From NCBI GenBank assembly GCA_031267335.1, contig JAIRZH010000102.1, forward strand, positions 1 to 5,353: 5,353 nucleotides of DNA, in the 5' to 3' direction. Numbering within the stretch: the stretch's first letter is position 1; the number at the start of each line of letters is the position of its first letter. A program made the translations under genes and the position numbers. A model generated the notes under the pieces. It had not been told where the DNA came from. It did no database searches and saw only the letters and a program-made list of their open reading frames with translations. Below are positions 1 to 5,238 of the stretch, one piece after another. Source of the stretch: Oscillospiraceae bacterium. Its GTDB lineage: Bacteria; Bacillota; Clostridia; Oscillospirales; Acutalibacteraceae.

Positions 1-30
1 GAATTTAAAAAATTGGTTACGTTTAAATTC
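1..30. repeat. Short inverted repeat at the window's left edge
   Basis: GAATTTAAA at 1-9 is matched exactly by its reverse complement TTTAAATTC at 22-30, leaving a 12-base loop. It is AT-only apart from the outer G/C pair, so it would be a weak hairpin. The following bases 24-66 show a loose likeness to the right arm of the family-2 palindrome (3982-4038): AAATTCTAAAAATT, then TTAA, GTTGCTA and AGGC in the same order, with gaps. It may be a decayed family-2 element or simply an AT-rich coincidence. The rest of 31-170 shows no gene; I see only weak, undecidable promoter-like hexamers there, such as TACAAT at 89-94. Confidence 0.3.
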
Positions 31-160
31 TAAAAATTACTTAACAATCCAAGTTGCTATCAAGGCTTATTTTAAATCGGAATAGCTATACAATAACTAT
101 ATTTAAAATTTTAGGCAAAAATAAATATAAATGATTTATTTTTTAAAAATGTGTAAAATT

Positions 161-165
161 AAGGT
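161..165 (+). promoter_or_regulatory. Ribosome binding site supporting the TTG start of the PBP gene
   Basis: AAGGT lies 5 bases before TTG 171. The nearby ATG at 131 is out of frame and the GTG at 151 runs straight into TAA, so this site decides in favour of TTG 171. Confidence 0.5.
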
Positions 166-170
166 ATATT

Positions 171-1757
171 TTGGTTAAAAGATCAATTATTTCACTTACT
201 GTTTTAATGCTAAGTTTCGCAGGAATTATTATAAGACTTCACAGAATTATTATCGGTGATATTATTCGCATAAAAGCAGAAAAACAAAATTTTTATACTT
301 TGAAAATTGCACGTACTAGAGGAAAAATTTATGATTGTAGAAACGTTCCGTTGTTAGGCAAAAAAACAAAAATTCTAGCAGCTGTAATTCCAAATACAAA
401 AACTTTAGACGCTTTGTTAAAAATTATTCCTGATTCTTTAATCGAAGATGTTAAAAATAAATTTAAATCTTCTTTGCCTTTTTTAATAGAAATAAATAAA
501 AAAATTAACTGTGAAGGAATTGATTGTTTCGAAATACCCATAAGATATAATAAAACTACACTCGCACCACATATTTTAGGACATATTTCAAAAGACTACA
601 AAGGAGTTTGCGGTATTGAACGCGCGTTTAATAAGTATTTAAGTGGAGAAACAGACATAGAAATTAAATATGAAATTGATGCTACGGGCAAATTAATTCG
701 AAACGATTCATATTTAAAAAATAACATAAACCAAAGTGGCGTTGTACTTCATATCGATAAACGTATTCAAGTTTTGGCAGAACAAATAGCTAATAAATAT
801 ATTTTAAAAGGCGCTGTGATTATTACCGAAGTACCGAATTGTGAAATTCGTGCATGTGCAAGTTTGCCTGGATTTTTGCCAGATGGAGTACAATATTGTC
901 TTAAAGATAAAAATTCGCCGTTAATTAATCGTGCATTTTGCCAATATAATTTGGGGTCAATTTTTAAACTAGTTACTGCTGCGGCTGCGTTGGAATCAAA
1001 CTTTGACGAAAACCAAATATATAATTGTCAAGGTGTTCATACTTTGGAAAACGATATTGAAATTCGATGCTTTCATGGTATTCCGCATGGAGAAATTAAA
1101 ATCGATAGTGCCATTGCGCTTTCTTGTAATGGTTTTTTTGCAAAAATATCAAAAGAAATAAATCCTGATTTTTTTATAGAATTTTCTAAAAATTTAGGAT
1201 TCGGAAAAGCAATACAATTTGCAAAACATATGACTTCGTCAGAAGGCAATTTGCCAACTAAAGAAGACCTACTTGATGAAAAAAAAATAACAATGTTTTC
1301 TTTTGGTCAAGGCTGCCTAATGGCTACCCCAGTCCAAATTTCAAGTCTTATAAATGCAATATGCTGTGGTGGGATTTATTCTAAACCAAAATTAGTTAAA
1401 AGTCTTATAAACGATAATATGGAATTAACCGATCTAGAACAAAGTTTGCCTAAACGTGTTTTTAAACCAAATACAGCAATTAAATTAAAAAATTATATGA
1501 AAAAAGCGATATTAGAAGGCACAGCTAAACGTGGTAAGCCTGAAACAGTTACTGCGTCGGCAAAAACTTCAACAGCGGAAACCGGAATTCTTGGCGATAA
1601 TGGTCGAATTAATCAATCTTGGTTTGCAGGTTTTTTTCCTTTTGAAAATCCAAAATATTGTATTGTTGTACTTTCGGAAAATGATGACGGAGGTGCTAGA
1701 AATTGTGGACCTGTTTTTAAAGAATTAGCAGATAAAATAAATTCAATGGCACTATAA
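171..1757 (+). CDS. Class B penicillin-binding protein (SpoVD/FtsI/PBP2-like peptidoglycan transpeptidase)
   Basis: This is a DD-transpeptidase that would cross-link peptidoglycan stem peptides outside the membrane; it is a beta-lactam target family. The 528 residues begin with a positively charged tip (VKR) and one membrane segment at about 5-28, so the protein is anchored with its bulk outside. RGKIYDCRN (50-58) matches the conserved RGxIYDRN motif at the start of the PBP dimerisation domain, about 45-170. The transpeptidase domain covers about 190-520. It has the nucleophile motif SIFK (Ser263, Lys266), SCN (318-320) and KTS (465-467) where KTG or KSG is usual, plus the family motif SFGQG..ATPVQ (377-389). 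No PASTA domain follows, so it is shorter than typical SpoVD. There are 16 cysteines, many for an exported protein; Cys286 and Cys300 lie in a context familiar from clostridial relatives. The TTG start at 171 is chosen because AAGGT lies 5 bases upstream and the next in-frame ATG (207) would cut into the membrane segment. Division, elongation or sporulation role cannot be told apart. Confidence 0.9.
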   Translation: MVKRSIISLTVLMLSFAGIIIRLHRIIIGDIIRIKAEKQNFYTLKIARTRGKIYDCRNVPLLGKKTKILAAVIPNTKTLDALLKIIPDSLIEDVKNKFKSSLPFLIEINKKINCEGIDCFEIPIRYNKTTLAPHILGHISKDYKGVCGIERAFNKYLSGETDIEIKYEIDATGKLIRNDSYLKNNINQSGVVLHIDKRIQVLAEQIANKYILKGAVIITEVPNCEIRACASLPGFLPDGVQYCLKDKNSPLINRAFCQYNLGSIFKLVTAAAALESNFDENQIYNCQGVHTLENDIEIRCFHGIPHGEIKIDSAIALSCNGFFAKISKEINPDFFIEFSKNLGFGKAIQFAKHMTSSEGNLPTKEDLLDEKKITMFSFGQGCLMATPVQISSLINAICCGGIYSKPKLVKSLINDNMELTDLEQSLPKRVFKPNTAIKLKNYMKKAILEGTAKRGKPETVTASAKTSTAETGILGDNGRINQSWFAGFFPFENPKYCIVVLSENDDGGARNCGPVFKELADKINSMAL

Positions 1758-1796
1758 TTTACTATCTGTTAGAAAATTCAAAAATTAAAAATTTAA

Positions 1797-1855
1797 AGCC
1801 TGCCTAATGTTTCTTAAGCAGTGCAGTTTATTAGCAAGCAATGCGAAATTTTTAA
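1797..1855 (+). repeat. Truncated, degenerate family-2 palindromic repeat (left arm only)
   Basis: AGCCTGCCTAATGTTTC followed by TTAAGCAGTGCAGTTTA aligns with the left end of the complete family-2 element at 3878-3910 (AGTCTGTCTAATATTTC, then TAAGCAATACAGATTTA) with only a few substitutions over about 33 bases. After that the match fades, although an AAATTTTTAA-like stretch reappears near 1846-1855. The central motif AATACTRACGTATT and the right arm are absent directly downstream, where the family-1 element starts instead. The left edge is preceded by TTAA (1793-1796), the same YTAR pattern as at the other copies. Confidence 0.6.
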
Positions 1856-1859
1856 CTAG

Positions 1860-2020
1860 GTCCTGTTCCTGCTATTTGAAATAACAAAATTTCGAGTAAT
1901 TTTTGGTTTGGATAAGGAAAATTTTTTCACAATACTAACGTATTGTAAAAAATTTAACGTAGTACAAATCAAAAAGTACCAAAATATAATCGTTAAATGG
2001 TAGCGGGGTAAAAACGGGCC
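1860..2020. mobile_element. Family-1 palindromic MITE-like element, complete copy A
   Basis: The 161-bp element is one long imperfect palindrome. Its centre is ACAATAC-TAAC-GTATTGT (loop 1936-1939), extended by a near-perfect stem between 1919-1935 and 1940-1955 with one bulged C. Further out TTTTTGGTTTG (left) pairs with the complement of CAAATCAAAAA (right), and the ends pair roughly as GTCCTGTT against GGCCCGTT read from the right. Bases 1860-1973 match copy B (5239-5353) with about six differences in 115 positions, and the match begins sharply at the proposed left end. There is no transposase gene, so it would be non-autonomous. It sits just upstream of prfA, so transcripts from the PBP side would fold here. 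Flanks are CTAG on the left and CTGA on the right, not a clean target duplication. Confidence 0.75.
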
Positions 2021-2088
2021 CTGACATAGTTTAATTAGAGATATCATACAAGACCTTGAGAAAAGTCTATTGAGTTTAAAGAAAATAT

Positions 2089-2117
2089 TTGGCTTAATAG
2101 TTATCATTATATATATT
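2089..2117 (+). promoter_or_regulatory. Candidate sigma-A type promoter for prfA-ruvA
   Basis: TTGGCT (2089-2094) and TATATT (2112-2117) are separated by 17 bases, matching four and five of six consensus positions. Transcription would begin near 2124, giving a leader of about 33 bases before TTG 2157. The surroundings are very AT-rich, so chance matches are likely. The position fits the downstream prfA start and would make the apparent coding extension 2070-2156 untranslated promoter DNA. Confidence 0.4.
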
Positions 2118-2147
2118 AGTAGTATATTAAAATATATTTTTAGTAAT

Positions 2148-2151
2148 GAGG
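2148..2151 (+). promoter_or_regulatory. Ribosome binding site deciding the prfA start at TTG 2157
   Basis: GAGG (within TGAGGT) lies 5 bases before TTG 2157. The in-frame TTG at 2070 has only a weak GAGA-like stretch upstream. An ATG at 2146 overlaps this site but is in another frame. Confidence 0.65.
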
Positions 2152-2156
2152 TTCGC

Positions 2157-3248
2157 TTGTTATCAGAACTCAAAAAAGCTGAAAAACGTCTTGAAGAAAT
2201 TAATGATCAAGTATGTAAGATAAATCCCAAAAAAGATTATATTTTGCATAAATCTTTAATGAAAGAATTTAAAAAAATATCCCCGATTGTAAATAAATAT
2301 AAAAAAATTAAGAAAATTGAACTAAACATTAAATCTTTTGAAGAATTACTTTCAGAAGCCGGTTCTGATTTAGAAACTAAAAAAATGATAGAAGAAGAAA
2401 TCAATAGTTCAAAATTGGAAATTAAAAAAATCTTGGAAGAATTAAAATCATTAATTTTATCTGTAGATCAAAATGATAATAAAAATGTTATTATAGAAAT
2501 TCGTGGTGGAGCCGGAGGTAATGAAGCTGCATTATTTGCTGAACGATTGCTCCGTATGTATAGTATGTATTCTCAAAAATATAATTGGAAAATTGAAATT
2601 CTTAATTCTAATGAAATCGAACTTGGCGGGTTCAAAGAAATTAGTTTTATTGTTATCGGTGAAAACGCTTATTCAAAATTTAAATTCGAAAGCGGCGTGC
2701 ATCGTGTTCAAAGAGTTCCGGAAACAGAATCACAAGGCAGAGTTCATACTTCGACTGTCACTGTAGCGGTATTACCAGAAGCTAAAAGTACCGAAATCGA
2801 AATTAACCCTAAAGATTTACAAATAGATACGTTTAGAGCAAGCGGAGCCGGTGGCCAGCATATTAATAAAACTGAATCAGCAATTCGAATAACTTATTTG
2901 CCAACTGGATTAGTTGTAGAATGCCAAGATGAAAGAAGTCAACATAAAAATAAAGATAAAGCTATGAAGGTTTTGAGATCGCGTTTAATGCAATCACAAA
3001 TAGAAGAACAAAATGCTAAAACTTCAGAGCAGCGCCGTATTCAAGTAGGCACTGGCGATAGATCTGAACGGATAAGAACTTATAATTTTTCGCAAAACAG
3101 AGTAACAGATCATAGAATTGGTTTAACTATTTATAAATTAGAAGAAATTATGAATGGGAATCTCGATGAAATTATTGATGCTTTAACAATATTTGAAAAA
3201 ACAAAATTACTAGCCAATGCTAATTTAAATTGCCCGTCTGATATTTAA
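2157..3248 (+). CDS. prfA: Peptide chain release factor 1 (RF1)
   Basis: RF1 recognises UAA and UAG in the ribosomal A site and triggers hydrolysis of peptidyl-tRNA in the cytoplasm. From TTG 2157 the protein has 363 residues, normal for RF1, and begins MLSELKKAEKRLEEIN, the helical N-terminal domain expected of the family. GGAGGNEA (117-124) opens the central domain. RVPETESQGRVHTST contains the PxT codon-recognition tripeptide Pro188-Glu-Thr190, which marks RF1 and not RF2 (SPF). SGAGGQH carries the catalytic GGQ at 232-234, whose Gln is methylated by PrmC in known bacteria. DERSQHKNK and RTYNFSQNRVTDHRI are further family signatures. The frame stays open upstream to TTG 2070, adding 29 residues with a hydrophobic run (IFGLIVIIIYISSIL); this has no counterpart in RF1, has a poor ribosome site and overlaps the promoter candidate, so I reject it. 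ruvA follows 16 bases downstream, probably cotranscribed. prmC, a frequent neighbour, is not here. Confidence 0.95.
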   Translation: MLSELKKAEKRLEEINDQVCKINPKKDYILHKSLMKEFKKISPIVNKYKKIKKIELNIKSFEELLSEAGSDLETKKMIEEEINSSKLEIKKILEELKSLILSVDQNDNKNVIIEIRGGAGGNEAALFAERLLRMYSMYSQKYNWKIEILNSNEIELGGFKEISFIVIGENAYSKFKFESGVHRVQRVPETESQGRVHTSTVTVAVLPEAKSTEIEINPKDLQIDTFRASGAGGQHINKTESAIRITYLPTGLVVECQDERSQHKNKDKAMKVLRSRLMQSQIEEQNAKTSEQRRIQVGTGDRSERIRTYNFSQNRVTDHRIGLTIYKLEEIMNGNLDEIIDALTIFEKTKLLANANLNCPSDI

Positions 3249-3264
3249 AAAGAGGAATTTAATC

Positions 3265-3843
3265 GTGATTTACAGTTTGTATGGAATCGTAAAATTTTGC
3301 GGCAAAGATTTTTTTGTTATCGATTGTTCTGGTGTTGGGTATAAATTAATTTGTAGCAAAAAAAGCCTTGAAGTTATTGAATTAGGGCAAAAAATCGAAG
3401 TTTTTACATATCTAATTTTACGTGAAAATTCAATTAATTTGTTTGGATTTTTAGATTATGAAAATCTTGAGTTTTTTAAGCTGCTTATAACAGTTAGCGG
3501 CATAGGGCCAAGGTGTGCTCTTGGTTTGCTTTCTAAATTTTCGCCACAAAAAATTTCTTATTTTGTTAATACAGGAAACTCGCAAGAATTAACTTGCGCG
3601 CCAGGTGTCGGACCAAAAACCGCCAAAAGAATTGTTCTTGAATTAAAAGATAAAATTAATTCGGAATTTATTGATTCCAAAACTGGGAAAAATATGATTG
3701 AAGCTTCGGGCGCGCTTACAAGTCTTGGTTATTCGCAAGCCGAAATTAGTAAAGTTTTAGAACAATTAGATATCTCACTTTCAACAGAATTAATTATAAA
3801 ACAAGCGTTAAAATTATTTTCATTGCGAAATAAAAAAAAATAA
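3265..3843 (+). CDS. ruvA: Holliday junction branch migration complex subunit RuvA
   Basis: RuvA binds four-way DNA junctions as a tetramer and loads the RuvB motor for branch migration in recombinational repair. The 192 residues, close to the usual 190-205, show the three-domain plan. The OB-fold domain is about 1-63 (MIYSLYGIVKFCGKDFFVID...VGYKL). The central domain has two helix-hairpin-helix motifs, VSGIGPRCALGLLS (77-90) and APGVGPKTAKRIVLELKDK (112-130). After a short variable linker, a C-terminal domain (about 145-185, EASGALTSLGYSQAEI...) would contact RuvB. The GTG start has AGAGGA (3251-3256) 8 bases upstream. The gene ends in a run of nine A residues encoding three lysines before TAA. 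prfA precedes it by 16 bases. ruvB and ruvC are absent from this window; the next sequence is a palindromic repeat and a convergent gene, so the classic ruvCAB or ruvAB operon is not kept downstream. Confidence 0.95.
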   Translation: MIYSLYGIVKFCGKDFFVIDCSGVGYKLICSKKSLEVIELGQKIEVFTYLILRENSINLFGFLDYENLEFFKLLITVSGIGPRCALGLLSKFSPQKISYFVNTGNSQELTCAPGVGPKTAKRIVLELKDKINSEFIDSKTGKNMIEASGALTSLGYSQAEISKVLEQLDISLSTELIIKQALKLFSLRNKKK

Positions 3844-3877
3844 CAAATAGATTTTCTATAATATTTTTATATCTTAG

Positions 3878-4034
3878 AGTCTGTCTAATATTTCTAAGCA
3901 ATACAGATTTAACGAAAAAATTTTTAAAATTCAAAGCACGAGAAAGACAAATACTGACGTATTTAACTGACGAGCATACAGAATTTTAAAAATTTTAGTT
4001 AAATATGTGTTGCTAAAGAGATATTAGACAGGCA
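3878..4034. mobile_element. Family-2 palindromic MITE-like element, complete copy
   Basis: The 157-bp element fills most of the gap between the convergent ruvA and glycosyltransferase genes. Its arms are long: GTCTGTCTAATATTTC... from 3879 matches the reverse complement of ...GATATTAGACAGGC ending at 4033, continues through AGCAAYACA and ATTTAAC, and ends with TTTTTAAAATTC (left, to 3932) against GAATTTTAAAAA (right, from 3981). The centre is AAATAC-TGAC-GTATTT (loop 3955-3958). No reading frame in it looks like a gene. It is flanked by TTAG (3874-3877) and TTAA (4035-4038). A transcript from either side would fold into a long hairpin, so it may stop transcription of both flanking genes, though no typical T-run follows. 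Part of a second copy lies at 1797-1855. Confidence 0.75.
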
Positions 4035-4063
4035 TTAAAATCTGGTGGTTAAGTTAGAAGCTT

Positions 4064-5155
4064 CTAAATTAAAGTTTGTTTAATAAATTCAAAGTTTTTC
4101 TTTAATCGTTCATCGTTTGGTTTAAATTTTAAAGCATTTTCAGCATGTATAAGAGATTTCTTAAAATTACCAAGTTTGTAATTCGCGATGGCAGCTAAAT
4201 CATCCAGTGTATGATCCCAAGAATATCCCATATCTATATAAAAAGATTTTTTATTAATTTTTAATGCCCGCTCGGTCATAAAACAAACAGTTAACCAATC
4301 GTTAAAAAAATACGCAGTTTCAGCAAATTCAGTATACGGGTCACGCCACTCAAGGATTTCTGCTATAGCTCGATAATGCCAAGAATAAGCTTGATGGTTA
4401 TGTTTTAAATGGCGGTAACAAATTGCGATCCAACGCATAGACGCACAACGTTCTTCTTTCCATTGTGCACTAGGCAATTCAAGATGACGTTTTAGAGTAT
4501 CGATAGAATCTTGCCATTTACCAGCATACATATATTCTCTGCCTAAATAATAGGCCATTCGGTCACTTAATGGATATTCTTTTACGCCTAGTTCTAAAAG
4601 TTTTAAATAAGATGATCTAGATTTTGTTATATCTGGATAATGCTCTATTATCATTCCATTTATAAATACTTTTTTTTCTTGTTTGTGTATTTCGTTTGGT
4701 ATAAATTCCAAACATTCATGTATCGGCCAAACCCATTTATATGATTTTTTTAAATGAACTTTAAAACATATTAATTGAGTATGTGGGGTGCCGTCTTCGT
4801 TGAAATTGAAATTAAAAAGATAATTCCCCGAAGTCGTTTCAGGAGTCCAAGCTTTTTCTATACACTCGCGCCAACCAGGCTTTAAAATTTCGTCTATGTC
4901 AGTACACATTACAATGTCCATATCATCAGGAACATGTGAAAGTGAAATATTCCTCGCTAGGTCGAATCTCCAAGGATTTATTTTCTCTTCAAAAACTTTA
5001 ATTCCTCTAGATCTTAATTTTTCTACAGTTTTGTCTGTAGAACCAGTATCTGTCACTACTATTTCGTCTGCTTCGCTCATAGAATCGGCCCAACGATTTA
5101 CAAATTTTTCTTCATTTTTACTAATTGCATAAATGCAAATTTTATATTTTTTCAA
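4064..5155 (-). CDS. Family 2 (GT-A) glycosyltransferase with C-terminal TPR-like repeats
   Basis: This is a predicted cytoplasmic glycosyltransferase using a nucleotide-sugar donor; donor and acceptor cannot be read from sequence. From TTG 5155 it has 363 residues. The GT-A domain starts at once with KKYKICIYAISKNEE, then DEIVVTDTGSTDKT (nucleotide-binding DTGSTD at 36-41), INPWRFDLARNISL (about 59-72), and CTDIDE with the metal-binding DxD at 86-88. WPIHE (143-147) and IEHYPD (170-175) are also typical of this subgroup. Residues about 197-349 form four TPR-like helical pairs, the last ending ALKFKPNDERLKKNFEF. No signal peptide or membrane segment is seen. The frame is open back to 5266, but the first residues of that version (SFQIVGTGP) are encoded by repeat copy B, and ATG 5185 overlaps a TATAAT box. 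TTG 5155 gives the N-terminus I recall from clostridial relatives. The gene converges on ruvA; no sugar-pathway neighbour is visible. Confidence 0.85.
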   Translation of the reverse strand: MKKYKICIYAISKNEEKFVNRWADSMSEADEIVVTDTGSTDKTVEKLRSRGIKVFEEKINPWRFDLARNISLSHVPDDMDIVMCTDIDEILKPGWRECIEKAWTPETTSGNYLFNFNFNEDGTPHTQLICFKVHLKKSYKWVWPIHECLEFIPNEIHKQEKKVFINGMIIEHYPDITKSRSSYLKLLELGVKEYPLSDRMAYYLGREYMYAGKWQDSIDTLKRHLELPSAQWKEERCASMRWIAICYRHLKHNHQAYSWHYRAIAEILEWRDPYTEFAETAYFFNDWLTVCFMTERALKINKKSFYIDMGYSWDHTLDDLAAIANYKLGNFKKSLIHAENALKFKPNDERLKKNFEFIKQTLI

Positions 5156-5166
5156 GTTAATCACAA

Positions 5167-5170
5167 TCCT
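5167..5170 (-). promoter_or_regulatory. Ribosome binding site candidate for the glycosyltransferase
   Basis: On the minus strand AGGATTGTGAT precedes TTG 5155. AGGA (5170-5167) is 11 bases from the start codon, somewhat far, but the GTGAT that follows can also pair with the 16S rRNA tail. ATG 5185 has no comparable site upstream. Confidence 0.4.
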
Positions 5171-5183
5171 AGTTTTTATTTTC

Positions 5184-5189
5184 ATTATA
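5184..5189 (-). promoter_or_regulatory. Perfect -10 box (TATAAT) for the glycosyltransferase gene
   Basis: Read on the minus strand, TATAAT is followed by G, so it contains the ATG that an ORF caller could take as the start. Transcription would begin near 5177, with a leader of about 20 bases before TTG 5155. The region 16-18 bases upstream (GAACAA or similar) is a poor -35, so the promoter may be weak or need an activator. Confidence 0.45.
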
Positions 5190-5238
5190 TTAAAATTAGG
5201 ATTATGTTGTTCTGATTTTGAGTATGAGCGTATATTAG

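Larger units (their letters stand above)
1758..2156. other. Gene-free intergenic region built mainly of palindromic repeats
   Basis: Between the PBP stop and the likely prfA start I see no convincing gene. The stretch holds, in order, about 40 AT-rich bases, a truncated family-2 repeat (1797-1855), a complete family-1 palindrome (1860-2020), a short segment with possible remnants of the family-2 right arm (about 2026-2057), and an AT-rich prfA promoter/leader. The 105-codon reading frame on the minus strand here is produced by the repeat and is not treated as a gene. No clean stem-plus-T-run terminator follows the PBP gene; the palindromes may act as one. Confidence 0.6.
5165..5203. repeat. 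12-bp inverted repeat around the glycosyltransferase -10 box (possible operator)
   Basis: AATCCTAGTTTT (5165-5176) and AAAATTAGGATT (5192-5203) are inverted copies matching at 11 of 12 positions, with a 15-base spacer containing the TATAAT box. Such symmetry around a promoter is typical of a binding site for a dimeric regulator. One arm also contains the candidate Shine-Dalgarno sequence AGGA. No regulator gene is nearby, so the role is inferred. Confidence 0.4.

Noticed and set aside
329..541. 70-codon minus-strand reading frame inside the PBP gene
   Set aside because: It lies antisense within a clearly coding PBP region and has no recognisable motif. The overlapping short frames at 1531-1728, 2503-2766 and 4896-5132 are rejected for the same reason.
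1860..2020. CRISPR array or riboswitch explanation for the repeats
   Set aside because: The copies are single dispersed palindromes with no regular direct repeats and spacers. Copies occur both upstream of genes and between convergent genes, which does not fit a leader riboswitch.
1856..2173. 105-codon minus-strand reading frame
   Set aside because: It spans the family-1 repeat and the prfA promoter region and resembles no protein I know; it is open because the palindrome and AT-rich DNA happen to lack stops in that frame.
4054..4067. Perfect 14-bp palindrome TTAGAAGCTTCTAA at the glycosyltransferase stop codon, as a terminator
   Set aside because: The stem would be only about 5 pairs, and no T-run follows on the minus strand. 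The larger family-2 palindrome beyond it is a better candidate for ending transcription.
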